A stretch of DNA of 64,000 nucleotides, taken from the NCBI GenBank assembly GCA_026120185.1, contig JANUWF010001481.1, forward strand, positions 2,919,001 through 2,983,000. Direction: 5' to 3'. The notes under the pieces are model-generated. The model saw nothing but the letters and a program-made list of their open reading frames with translations, searched no databases and had not been told where the DNA came from. Source of the stretch: Voacanga thouarsii (taxonomy: Eukaryota; Streptophyta; Magnoliopsida; Gentianales; Apocynaceae). A program made the position numbers and the translations under genes. Within the stretch, counting starts at the first letter, position 1. Every line of letters begins with the position of its first letter. This document shows, one piece after another, positions 23,289 through 33,997 of this stretch.

Positions 23289-24051
23289 TTATCCATAAAT
23301 TTTGCGTATATAAAAATTATCAAATTTAAATCCATCTCTTAGTCAAGTTTTAATTAAAACATTAATCCCAAAATACACATATAAGCAAATATGCTCATCG
23401 CAAGCATAGCATAGGGAATTAATGAATATCGATCCTTAAATGAACAAGTACACACTAATCACTTTTCATTGATTGTTTAACCAACCAAATAAAGTTATAA
23501 GATAATGAATAGAAAAATAAAGAAATATGTACAATTCAATAATGTAGAAATATGCAATTTAGACAACTATACTATAAAACATGACAACGAACCATTTAGA
23601 AACTATCTCAATTAATCATCATCTTGGTAGCATGAAGGAATATAAAGTAAAGTTTAATCGTTTCCCAAGTCATGAATTCACTTATATAGACTTCACTTCT
23701 TTCAAAACTCTTGGAAAATTGCAAAATCCGCGCAAAGATGAAAAGTTCACCGACATGGACCAAAATGGAGCTGGCGCCAGCTTGGAGGGTCATGGCCGGT
23801 GCTCTGTCGGCCCGATTGTGCTCTATTTTTTAACAATGACATCCCCTATTTTCCATATCAGGGCCGGGGCTAACCGTGCTCTAACGATGATGGTTTTGTC
23901 ATTTTTTCGTCGTTTTCTACAATAAAATTTCAAAACACCTTTCTAAGGATAAAATATCAAATATGAAGGAATATGCCTAGTTATTACAAAAAATGTATCA
24001 CAAAATACCCTCAAATAACTAGGAAATTATAGGTAAATTTTGCCCCTATCA
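23289..24051 (-). repeat. D1 5' LTR, internally deleted (763 bp)
   Basis: Aligns to the 3' LTR at both ends. The segment equivalent to about 19581-20216 is missing: CACTTCTTTC joins directly to AAAACTCTTG. The lost part includes the TATA-like region, so this LTR probably could not drive transcription. A perfect 14-bp palindrome AGCTGGCGCCAGCT lies at 23769-23782. Confidence 0.88.
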
Positions 24052-24413
24052 GCAATATGGCACAATTTATAACAATGGTATTGAGCTTTTAATTGTAAAC
24101 TATACCGTATTTTCAAAATATATTTTTCATATTTAAAACCACATTGCAATCCTAATGGGAAGGATCTCAGACTAACTAATAACATCAACACCATTGTATT
24201 TCAATCCTATGTACATGATAAAATGTTTGATTAACTCAGTCCACCATAATCAATTATACTATGACTATCATCATGGTCCGTCCTACAGCATGGGTGTCCC
24301 ACGCCTAACCTATGTTTCCATAACGGAAAATGTGTTGCTAGCTAAAGACGGCTCTACTACAAATATCATTACCTCGCAAAGAAAGAGACATCCATTTGAA
24401 GGTGGCCACCAAG
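24052..24413 (-). mobile_element. LTR family E (E1), continuation
   Basis: Resumes the E-type LTR after D1. GTTGCTAGCTAAAGACGG and GGTGGCCACCAAG match 45901-45970 and 54825-54900. It gives way at about 24414 to Athila pol. The ORF at 24194-24445 on the plus strand is spurious. Confidence 0.7.
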
Positions 24414-24811
24414 TAAAGGTTGTTCATCCAGAAAGGTATCATTGATGTCTCTTTCGGTCAATGGCTCAAAGTTGGGATTTTCCAACCTTGATAAGTGATC
24501 TGCGGCTAAATTTTCTACTCTCTTTTTGCCACAAATCTCCAAGTTATATTCCTGCAACAATAAAACCTATCTTATCAAATGTAGTTTACAATCATGCTTG
24601 TTCAGCAGGTACTTAAGGGCGGAATGATCCGTATACACAATGACTTTGGATAAAACAAGATAAGAATGAAATTTATCAAAAACAAATACTATGGAAAGCA
24701 ACTCTTTCTCTGTTGTGGTGTAGTTCTCTTGTGTTACTGTAAGAGTTTTGCTTGCATAGTAAATTGGTTGAAAGTGCTTATTCCTCCTTTGTCCAAGCAC
24801 TGCGCCCACTG
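24414..24811 (-). pseudogene. pol: Athila-like pol: RNase H (3' half) and tether
   Basis: On the minus strand from 24809: GAVLGQRRNKHFQPIYYASK, TTTEKELLSIVF (catalytic Glu), VIVYTDHSALKYLL (catalytic Asp), a stop, then YNLEICGKKRVENLAADHLSRLEN. These are textbook Athila/Tat RNase H motifs. The frame runs into E-type sequence after FLDEQP, so integrase, any env-like region and the 3' LTR are gone. The start of this domain is across the copia solo LTR, at 26507. Confidence 0.92.
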
Positions 24812-24816
24812 CATAA

Positions 24817-26501
24817 TGTTAGTGTTGTGCCCTAGAGGCAATCACGTGTACCATGTATATTGCATATTAAATTAATAAGAGGCATTCTTTATCTTTCAGT
24901 TTGATTGTTATATCTAAATATGTGTACAAACCGTTAGATAAAGTCCCTAGTACCACACAGTGTTAAGGAAATCATGATAGAGATCATGATGTGAGATTCC
25001 TACTACACTATGTAGTGTTTGTACTTAAATAATCCCCAGTCATAGTATTATTAAGATGGGACATTATTAATACGCCAAGACTAGCAATGTTATATCTCTT
25101 GATTGGATCAAGCGGTGGTTCTCATATCCGTAGGTATTGGGATACTCAGGATTAACGTGTGGATGCTTGTTTTGAAACAAGTTCATTGGATGACCTAGCT
25201 ACGAGATAATCACTTGGATAACTATTTAGTGCCAGTGATAGAATCTCATTATAGCAAGTGTACAAGTACCCTTAGACTTGAGATCTCCAAGGTACTTTGT
25301 TTATCGAGCGTTGTACTTTGATTCTAATCTTTGGAGTCTTATCTAGGACCGCTTATGGGATGGATATTGGGTACAACGTAAAGTAAACGAAAGTAGTTGA
25401 GAGGGCCAATAAAGGATTCACTACTCCTAATAGTAGGAGAGTATATCTCAAGGCCACTTGTAAAAATCATTACTCATGAAGTCCTTGGCCAAGGCGACTA
25501 TGTGATGGAAATGGTTCCAATTGATACACATATCGAGTAATGGATTTCTTGAACAAGTACTTAAATATTCGAGCCAGAATTAATAATATTCTGGAGGGAG
25601 TTGGCACTAATTCCATGCTCTAGACCGAATGAGATATTGTATGTTGAAAGGAGTTTATTGCACTGATAATTTGCCATTGAAAGGTTCATGTCAAGCCACT
25701 TGACTTTCTGGACTTTTGGGTGGTCAAGAGTCATTGCTAGATGTCGCTCTTGATATGCTAAATATGAATTTATTAATTAGAGAATTAATAAATTTAATCC
25801 TTTATTTTGTTAAGGATTATTAATTCTAATATTGTTATAATTAATTCATATTATGCTACCAATAAGACCAGGAAACCTAATGGGTCACACACAATAAAGG
25901 TTTGAATGCTCAAATATATCATTTGACAATATTGTGGGGTTAATTAAGAGAAGGGAATATATTTATAGGTGCATTATAAGTTTGTTATAATTCATGGGAC
26001 CTAATTGTAATTAAGTAAACTTCAAGGACCAATTTGTTGACAATTAGACGTTGAAGGACTAAGTTGCAATTTATGGTAATTATAAATCTATAAATATAAG
26101 GAAACGGTTTCCTTAGGGTGAGAGACAGACTATTCATGCAATAACAGAGAAACCATTTCTCTGCCTCTCTCTTGATCAAACCCTAGCCGTCTCTCTTCTT
26201 GATCAAAACCCTAGCCTCCCGAATTCTACTAGCATAGAATTGTGAGCATTCAACCTTGTGTGAATTATCATTAGAGGGAGTTCTTTCTTGGACTTCAATT
26301 GAGCTGCAGTGAACGGTTTTGGATAATCTGGATCGCGCCTGCATTCTTGTTTCTGAATTTTTTTTGAATTCCGGCTTCACGAGGTAATAAACGCAATCTT
26401 CTCCTTTTTCCCGTTTCTATTGCAAACCCGTGATCCATGGCTTGGATTTCTTGTTGTTTTCCGCTGCGCTTAATCTGATTATGCATGATAGAAATCCTAC
26501 A
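24817..26501 (+). mobile_element. Solo LTR C1 (Ty1/copia) in Athila RNase H
   Basis: TGTTAGTGTTGTGCCC... to ...GAAATCCTACA, 1685 bp, with a perfect 5-bp target duplication CATAA at 24812-24816 and 26502-26506. It sits inside the RNase H codons, between CDASDYV and GAVLGQ. A TATA-like CTATAAATATAAGG lies near 26090-26103. No internal coding region, so a solo LTR. Two short minus-strand frames inside it are not genes. Confidence 0.96.
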
Positions 26502-26506
26502 CATAA

Positions 26507-27838
26507 TCACTTGCGTCACATATTAATTCAAAAGGAATAGACCAACCCAATGCAATTAAAATAGGAGAATTGATCAATTTCATTTTAAGCACATTGAAAG
26601 CATTGAGACATTTTTCATCAAAATAAAAAAATAGCGTCTTTTTCAAGCAAAGAAGTAAGGGTTTAGAAATCTTTGAGAAATCCAAGATAAACCTCCTATA
26701 AAAACTTGATGCCCAAGAAAGTTTCGAATTGCCTTCACGGAAGTTGGAGGAGGAAGTTTCTCAATTGCCTCAATTTTGGCCCGATCAACCTCAATACATT
26801 TCCTTGAAATCTTGTGTCCATATACTATACCTTCTTGCACCATGAAGTGGCATTTTTCCTAATTAAGCATGAGGTTAGTCTCTTCACACCATTGAAGTAC
26901 CTTTTCCAAATTAGCCAAATAGAAATCAAAAGAATCACTAAAAATAGAAAAATCATCCATAAATACCTTCATGATGTCTCCCACAAGCCCTTTAAAAATA
27001 GCCATCATAAACTGTTGGAATGTTCCGGGACCATTGGAAAGACCAAAAGGCATACATCGATATTGAAAAGTACTAAAAGGGCATGTAAAGATGGTCTTCT
27101 CTTGATCATTCGGTACTATGTGAATTTGAAAGTATCTAGAAAAGCCATCTAAAAAATAATAAAACTCATGTCCGACTAACCTTTCTAACATTTGGTCAAT
27201 GAAAGAAAGAGGAAAATGGTCCTTCCTAGTTACCTCATTCAATTTTCTATAATTAATGCAAACCCTCCAACCAGTTACCAATCTCATTGGGATCAACTCA
27301 TTTTTTTATTAGGGCTCACAGTCATTCCTCTTTTCTTTGGTACCACTTATGTTGGACTAACCTAAATAGTATCTAAAATAGGGTAAATGATGTCGGAATC
27401 TAAGAGTTTAACCACCTCACATTTTACCACATCACTCATGTTTAAGTTCAATCTACCTTGGGGTTGCACTACGGATTTAACTCCTTCTTCCAACAAGATT
27501 TTGTAAGTACAAAAGGAATATCTAATTCCCTTAATATCCATGATTTTTCATGTAATGACTCCCTTATATTTCCTCAATAGACTTACCAATTTGGTCTTTT
27601 ATTCACAAGTAAGGTCTTTGGCAATGATCACGGGAAATTTTTCACTTTTTTCCAAAAATCATATTCCAAGTACCCGGGGGGGTTCTTTCAAGTCTAATTT
27701 CGGTGGTTCCTCAATGGATGTCTTCATTCTTCCCAAACTGCTTTTTTCAATTTTCTCAAATTTTCCCAACTTATGGCCCTCATTCGAGTTCTCCAAATAT
27801 GCAATGGATTGTTGCATATAACATTGGACAAATGATTT
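26507..27838 (-). pseudogene. pol: Athila-like pol: RT and start of RNase H
   Basis: Minus strand. A tether region (27838-27545) leads into RT. The long open stretch 27296-26859 holds GWRVCINYRKLNEVTRKDHF, FLDGFSRYFQIHI, CPFGLSNGPGTFQ-type palm motifs (seen as MPFGLSNGPGTFQQF) and FMDDFSIF, the YxDD-class catalytic box. It continues with EGIVYGHKISRKCIEVDRAK, KLPPPTSVKAIRNFLGH, a frameshift near 26690, then FDEKCLNAF and PFELICDASDYV. RT converts element RNA to DNA. Several stops and frameshifts; non-functional. Confidence 0.93.
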
Positions 27839-28219
27839 CTACACAAAATCAAGAATAGATTCATCAAGAATATCAACCCTTAAACAAGAATCATCATAAG
27901 AGATAGGATGTTGTATGCTTTTGTGGATTTTGATTATGACTTCCTTGTCCCTAACCCTAAGTGTCAATTTTCCTCCATGAACATCAATTAAAGCTTTGGC
28001 AGTTGCTAAAAACGATCGACCTAGGATTAAAGGGACTTTAGAATCTTCATCCATATCAAGAATAACAAAATCTATAGGAAATATAAATCTATCCACTTTA
28101 ACCAGTACATCTTCCACTATTCCTGTAGGATATTTAATAGATCTATCTGCAAGTTGAATACTCATCCTACTGGGCTTGAGTTTACTTAGGCCTAGCTTTT
28201 TGAAAGTTTTATATGGCAA
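27839..28219 (-). pseudogene. Athila-like aspartic protease region
   Basis: A 126-codon open frame on the minus strand: QLADRSIKYPTGIVEDVLVK, FPIDFVILDMDEDSKVPLIL, GRSFLATAKALIDV. This is the conserved protease-to-RT region of Athila/Tat polyproteins, directly upstream of RT in the same direction. The protease would cut the gag-pol product. The catalytic DTG triad is expected further N-terminal, and I could not place it confidently. The methionine at 28219 is internal to the polyprotein. Confidence 0.85.
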
Positions 28220-28513
28220 AAGAGTAATACTAGCAACTAAATCTGCTAATGCATTACAACATGTAAGAGTCCCAACAAGACAAGGAATAGAAAAGTTCCT
28301 TGGATCACTTTCTTTTCATGGCAAAATTCGTTGGTCCTGTAAGATAATTGAGCATTTTTCACTTAAAACCACTATAGATAATTTCACCAACCTCTTTTTG
28401 TTAACAAGCATGCTTTTTAGAAATTTTGCATATTTGGGCATGTGCACCAATGCCTCACTAAGTGGAATGTCTATGTGCAGTTGTTTGAATATTTCTAAAA
28501 ACTTTTCAAATTG
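28220..28513 (-). pseudogene. gag: Athila-like gag C-terminus
   Basis: Minus strand. AQFEKFLEIFKQLHIDIPL, SEALVHMPKYAKFLKSML and VNKKRLV are the typical Athila gag-to-protease linker. It is contiguous across the D2 insertion with 30084 onward, where YPTHTNKVRKDA leads into this block. The frame is broken near 28316 and again before the protease. Confidence 0.85.
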
Positions 28514-28518
28514 TGCAT

Positions 28519-30078
28519 TCATAGGGCTTAAATTAGTCATATTTTTCCTAGTTATTTGAGACTATTTTGTGATGCATTTTATTCAATAACTAGTTATATT
28601 CCTTCATATTTGATATTTTACCTTTGAAAATGTATTTTGTGCATTATTTCAAATTTTAGGGGTAAAACAAAGCAAAAATGTCGCAAAATAGAACAGAGGC
28701 GATGCTGGACAAGGCAAAGGAACTAGCGTCGGCCACATGCTGTTGGCATGCACTTTGAGACGATAAAAAATCAGTGAAACGTCCAAAACAGAACCGAACC
28801 GGTGTTGGCTAGGAAGCTGGAATCGGCGCTGGCTGCACTCTGGAAAATATTGCAAAGAAATCAAGAAAAAAATCGGCGAACAACTGAAGAAACAGAACAC
28901 AACTGGCGCCAGTTCTAGATAGCCAAGGTAGCACCAACTATAACCTGATATTGAGGTAGTGCCTTGATTTTTGCACACGATTTTTGGTAATCTGCAGAAT
29001 TTTAGTATCTTCCTACTTCTAATTGGTCAAAAACCCTACACCAATGAGTTTAGGCACTTCCTAAGTTTATAAATAGATGGAAAACACAAGGAAAAATGGG
29101 GGAATTCATAGATAATAATAGAAAATCACTCAAATCAAGGAGGAATTTTGCCAAAACAAGGAGGATTGTACAAAAAGATCTTCAAAGGAAGAAGAAGATG
29201 GTTTGTCTATGAGTGATTTCTTTTACTTTCTTTTCTTTTTTTTAAACAATGATATGTTAATTGTTTTATTGTAATTTGACATTGTTTTAGATATTCATGA
29301 TTTTTAGAATTATTTGATCTTTTGATTAATTGACTGTTCTTCTTGGTATTTAATTACTTATGCTTATTACGAGATTAGTTGGTTGTTCCTTTCCATTAAC
29401 TTACTGGACTAAGGGGGTTGATGGTGGTTTCAATTCATTAATTTCATATTCGTTGTCGATTAACTTACTAGACCAATGGGGTTAATTGATGAGAACTGGT
29501 AATTAAAAGTTAATTGATGTCTGCCAAGACCAAGGATTCATTGATTAATTTCATGTTTTAAGTTTGCCGAGACCAAGGAAATTTAATCAAGGACTGTGTT
29601 TAATGCATCTTTTAGGTGAGTTAGTTAAAACGAGACCAAGTAATGCTAATTTTTCTAGAAGACAGCGATTTCATGGATTGACCAAAGAAGTAAATCTATC
29701 TTAATCCTTCATGATGCCAAGAGAATAATTAATTATGATAATGATTAGGTACTTTAAGATCATGTTTGTCAGAATAATGGTTTAAGTTACATAATTCTCC
29801 ATCCTTGATATGTATATATTCTTTTATTTTATTTTATTTTATTTTATTTTATTTTCCTTTTTATTTCTTTTTCACTTTATTGAGTCGATTAAACAATAAA
29901 AGAAAAATGATTAATACATACTTGTTCCTGGAGGATCAACACTCGTTTGAACCCTATGCTATGTTAATGATGAGTATACTTGCTCATATGTGTAATTTAG
30001 GGTTAACATTTTAATTTAAACTTGATTGAGAATGTGCTTATTTTTATATGATTTTTATATCCAAATAAATATGCATCA
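28519..30078 (+). mobile_element. Solo LTR D2 in Athila gag
   Basis: TCATAGGGC (TG start mutated to TC) to ...AAATATGCATCA, 1560 bp, with a perfect duplication TGCAT at 28514-28518 and 30079-30083. Opposite in orientation to the host element. The U3 part has GC-rich boxes including the 14-bp palindrome AACTGGCGCCAGTT (28901-28914). TATA-like TTTATAAATAG near 29067. A (TTTTA)n tract lies at about 29821-29856. Confidence 0.95.
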
Positions 30079-30752
30079 TGCATCTTTTCTTACTTTGTTT
30101 GTATGAGTGGGGTAAGGTACCGATGGCTGAAAATATGATTTTTAGTCTATTTTCCAAAATGGTTCAACAAGAGGGGTTGGTTCCAGCCTATCTTCTTTAG
30201 ACAGTACCAATTCCTTACTGGGATCAGGCAGCTCCTTACCACTTCTAATGTAATGGCAGCTAAATCATGTTATGCTTCTACCCCTAATGACAATTTTATC
30301 ACTAAATCTGTTAAAAACTAAATTTTCCTTTCCATATTTCTAACCATGCCCTCAAATTTTGCCAATGTGTCATCTATCCCAGAAAACGTTTAGTTATATG
30401 GGTGGCAAAATTTTCCAACACCCTTTCTAAGGCAATAGAGTCAAATAGTTGAGATGTCATCTCGTAAGACATATTAGGATACCGTCCCATGCTCCAATTG
30501 GCCATCTTACCTATACACAAATAACTTGTTAGCATCATATATACACATCATAATATGAAATCAAGTTAGTTAGTTAAGGTACATGTTTACAAGTTTAGTT
30601 GAAGAAAATTACAACGTATAGAGATATTACTAATACAAGTACACATGAAAACAAAATATGGCACCTAGTCATATAAGGAACATATATACATATTTACATA
30701 TAAACATATAAACATAGTTAAATCTCCAAAATCTAAGCTTTCATGATATTGT
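30079..30752 (-). pseudogene. gag: Athila-like gag and leader remnant
   Basis: Minus strand between the PBS and the D2 insertion. The part next to D2 reads QPSVPYPTHTNKVRKDA, joining in sense with the gag C-terminus at 28513. Further upstream several gag-like short frames are broken. ATGGCCAATTGGAGC (near 30506-30492) may mark the gag start region. No long frame survives. Confidence 0.65.
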
Positions 30753-30770
30753 TTCCCAACAACAATGCCG
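30753..30770 (-). promoter_or_regulatory. Primer-binding site of the Athila-like element
   Basis: Minus strand CGGCATTGTTGTTGGGAA, an eroded form of the tRNA-Asp-type PBS, six bases from the 5' LTR edge at 30777. Confidence 0.75.
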
Positions 30771-30776
30771 AAAACT

Positions 30777-31628
30777 TTATGCGTAAATTTTAAGTGTATA
30801 AAAATCATCAAATTTCAATCCATCCCATAGTCAAGTTTTAATTAAAACATTAATCCCAAAATACACATACGAGCAAATATACCCATCATAAGCATAGCAT
30901 AGGGAATTAACGAGTATTAATCCTCAAAGGAACAAATACACACTAACCACTTTTCATTTATTGTTTAACCGATTCAAATAAAGTGACAAAAGAATAAAAA
31001 TAAAGAAATATATATAACTCAAGGATGTAGGTTTATGCAATTTAGACAATTATCCTAGAAAATTTGATAATGAACCAACTAGCAATTCTCTCAACTAATT
31101 ATCATCTTGGCATCATGAAGGAATATAAAGCAAAATTCAAAACATGAATTAAGCCCGATTCCTTATAAGCATGAAATTAGATAATAATCCTTTGCTCGAG
31201 GTGAAATCAACTGATCTTGGATTACTTAGTCCTATAACCTTCACTTCTTGCTCAAGCCCATCCAGATTAGACAAATACGAAATCAATACAATGAAAATCC
31301 AAACATCGTCATCTCAAGTCAATTAGAAGAACTCGCATCAATAACCAATGATAACAAGTAATCAAATACCAAAAATGACAAAAAAAACTGATCAAATAAC
31401 TAAATTAACAAAAAATCATGAATTCTAAAATAATGTTAAATTATAATAAAAGTATTAAATACATCATTGTTAAAGGAAAAGAAGATAAAGATAAAAGAAA
31501 ACACTCATAGACAAGTTTCTTCCTTCTTCCTTGAAGACTCTCTTGAACAATCCTCCTTGATTGGGTGAATCACTCCTTTAATGAGTGATTAGGAATTTTT
31601 TTGCTCTTGGATCTAAATCTCTCTATGT
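30777..31628 (-). mobile_element. 5' LTR of the Athila-like element, part 1
   Basis: Aligns with the LTRs of D1 (19166, 23289): TATGCGTAAATTTT then AAAATCATCAAATTT. It ends at 31628 in the duplication TATGT, where copia solo LTR C2 begins, and continues at 33306. Confidence 0.88.
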
Positions 31629-33305
31629 TGTTAGATTTCATCATCCTTATCAAATAAGAATGAAGTGGAAATAACCATGAAATCAATAACTAAGGACCAT
31701 GTGTTTGCAACTAAAACGGGAATAAAGAAAGGAAACGGAGATTGCCTTCTGTAACAAAAAAAATAAATAAATTTTTCTTGCGGAAGGAATTTGATCAGCA
31801 ACCCAGGAATTGATTCCCTCTATTTTGATCATCCAATCGCACCACTACAATCCAAGAGTAAGATTGTCTCTAGTAGTAATCCACACAAGGTTGAATTGCT
31901 CACAAAACACACTCAAAACTATGCTAGTAGAAGAGGAGCGACTAGGTTTTAATTAGAGAAGAATAGGGATGAAGAAGAAACGGTTTCTCAGAATCCTCAC
32001 GGCAAAAGGGAACGATTCCTATATTTATAGTTTTGAGGATTTGTGTTAATTGCAATTAAGTCCTCTAAGATCCAATATCTACAATTGGGCCTTTGAAGTT
32101 TATATAATTGTAACCAAGTCCCATGAATTACAACAAACTTATAATTCACCTATAAATATATTTTCTTCTCTCCATTAACCACATAATATTATCAAATAAT
32201 ATATATTGAGCATTCAAACCTTTATGGTATGTGACTTATTAGGTTTCCTGGTCTTATTAGTAGCATAATATGAATTAATTCTAACAACTTTAGAATTAAT
32301 AATCCTAAATAAAATATAGGATTAATTTATTAATTCTCTAATTAAAAAAAAAACATATTTAGCATATCAAGAGCGACATCTAGCAATGATTCTTAACCAC
32401 CCAAAAGTCTAAAAAGTCAAGTGGCTTGACATGCATATTTCAATAGCAAATAACCAGTGTAATAAACTCATTTCACCATACTATATCTCATTCGATCTAG
32501 AGCATAGAATTAGTGCCAACTCCCTCCAAAATATTATTAACTCTGAATCGAATATTTTAGTACTTGCTCAAAAAATCCATTACTCGATATGTGTATCAAT
32601 TTGGAACTATTTCCAACACATAGTCGCCTTGGCCAAGGACTTCATGAGTAATGATTTCTAAAAGTGGCCTTAAGATATACTCTCCTACTATTAGGAGTAA
32701 TGAATCCATTATTGACCCTCTCAACTACTTTTGTTTACTTTACATTATACCCAATATCCATCCTATATGCAGTCCTTGTAAGACTCCAAAAATTAGAATC
32801 AAAGTATAACACTCGATAAACAAACTACCTTGGAGATCTCACGTCTAAGGATACCTGCACACTTGCTATAATGAGATTCTATCATTGACGCTTAATAGTT
32901 ATCCAAGTGATTACCTCATAACTAGGTCACCAATGAACTTATTCATATAACAAGTATCCACATATTAATCCTAAGTATCACAGTACTCACGGTTATAAGA
33001 ACCACCGCTTGATCCAATTAAAGGATATAACATGTGCTAGTCTTGGCATATTAATAATGTCTCATATCATTAATACTATGACTAGGGAGTATTCAAGCAC
33101 AAAAACTACATACTGTAGTAGGAATCTCACATTATGATCTCTATCACGATTTCCTTAACACTGTGTTGTACTAGGGACTTTATCAAATAGTTTATACTAA
33201 TATTAAGATATTACAATCAAACTGAAAGATAAAGAATGCCCATTTTATTAATTATTATGCAATATAAATGGTTTAAGTGATTGCCTCTAGGGCAAAACAC
33301 TAACA
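31629..33305 (-). mobile_element. Solo LTR C2 (Ty1/copia) in the Athila 5' LTR
   Basis: 1677 bp, minus strand, TGTTAGTGTTTTGCCC... to ...AAATCTAACA. Perfect 5-bp duplication TATGT at 31624-31628 and 33306-33310. TATA-like CTATAAATATAGG on the minus strand near 32018-32030. Closest in sequence to the copia LTR at 43643, which has the same right-hand flank. Confidence 0.95.
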
Positions 33306-33588
33306 TATGTATATCTCTCAAATCATTGTGTTATCTTGTGCTTTAATAGGCCTCTTGGATGCTAAATCGTGGCTTAGGAAGTCTTGGCCGAGTAGGATTC
33401 AGAAAATACCAAAATCATTAGAAAAATCCTAATTTCATGCACAGAATATTTTCCTTCCAGAGCCCACCTGGCGCCGGGTACCTTCGACCCACTTGGTGCC
33501 AGGTACACACTATTCTTCTTTTAGAGTTTTGCTCTATTTTTTGTCCAATGGACCCGGCGCCAGGTACACTCGCTAGACCTTTGGGCTT
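33306..33588 (-). mobile_element. 5' LTR of the Athila-like element, part 2, truncated
   Basis: Right half of the LTR after the copia insertion, with two palindromic boxes: ACCTGGCGCCGGGT (33466-33479) and ACCCGGCGCCAGGT (33552-33565). It stops near 33588, short of the expected TGATAGGG start, where Tekay-type coding sequence takes over. Confidence 0.82.
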
Positions 33589-33997
33589 GGTAGGATTCTT
33601 TTTCTTCTTCTTGGGAACTTTCTTCTTCGAAGATGAAGAACTTATTAGCAAGATTACCTTTTCATCCTTCTTCATGGATGATTCAGCAGTCTTATTGTTG
33701 GATAGCAGAGTGAAAGTGCAAGAGGAGAGAATTATTGTTAGCAACCTGAATTTGATACCAGATCTAAGGCAAGACATCATTGAGGCTCAGCAAAGTAATG
33801 TAGAATTCCAGCTTTTCAAGAACAAGGAGCTTAAACGGCAAGGCAGTAAATTCCGGCAGGACAAAACAGGAGTTTTGTACTTTCGAGATCGTTTGTGTGG
33901 ACCCGATAAGTGCCAGTTAAAGGGTAAAATTTTGGAAAAGGCGCATAAGAGTAAGTACGACATTCATCTGGGAGAGGTCAAAATGTATCAAGATTAG
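33437..33997 (+). pseudogene. Chimeric 186-codon frame across an Athila-LTR / Tekay-pol junction
   Basis: The first about 50 codons are antisense Athila LTR sequence (including the GGCGCC boxes). The rest, from about 33640, is pol: DLRQDIIEAQQSNVEFQLFK, FRDRLCGPDKCQLKGKILEK, AHKSKYDIHLGE, the region before and at the start of the integrase zinc-binding domain. The reading frame happens to stay open over the junction. It is a product of rearrangement, not a native gene. Confidence 0.75.

Larger units (their letters stand above)
19166..24051 (-). mobile_element. D1: pol-less Athila-like LTR retrotransposon, both LTRs present
   Basis: Two LTRs of family D flank a 2.7 kb internal region with a tRNA-Asp-type PBS, a mini-gag remnant and polypurine tracts, but no protease, RT, RNase H or integrase. 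Flanks GTAAC (19161-19165) and GCAAT (24052-24056) match at three of five positions with two transitions, a plausible eroded duplication. E-type LTR sequence continues on both sides. The 5' LTR has lost about 640 bp including its TATA region. Best described as a non-autonomous element that relied on an Athila relative. Confidence 0.8.

Noticed and set aside
20599..24413. Envelope-like third frame expected in some Athila elements
   Set aside because: The integrase and 3' part of the autonomous element are absent, and D1 has no membrane-type frame in that position.
24414..33588. Endogenous pararetrovirus
   Set aside because: No movement or capsid protein motifs; LTRs, tRNA-Asp-type PBS and the RT/RNase H motifs point to an Athila-like gypsy element.
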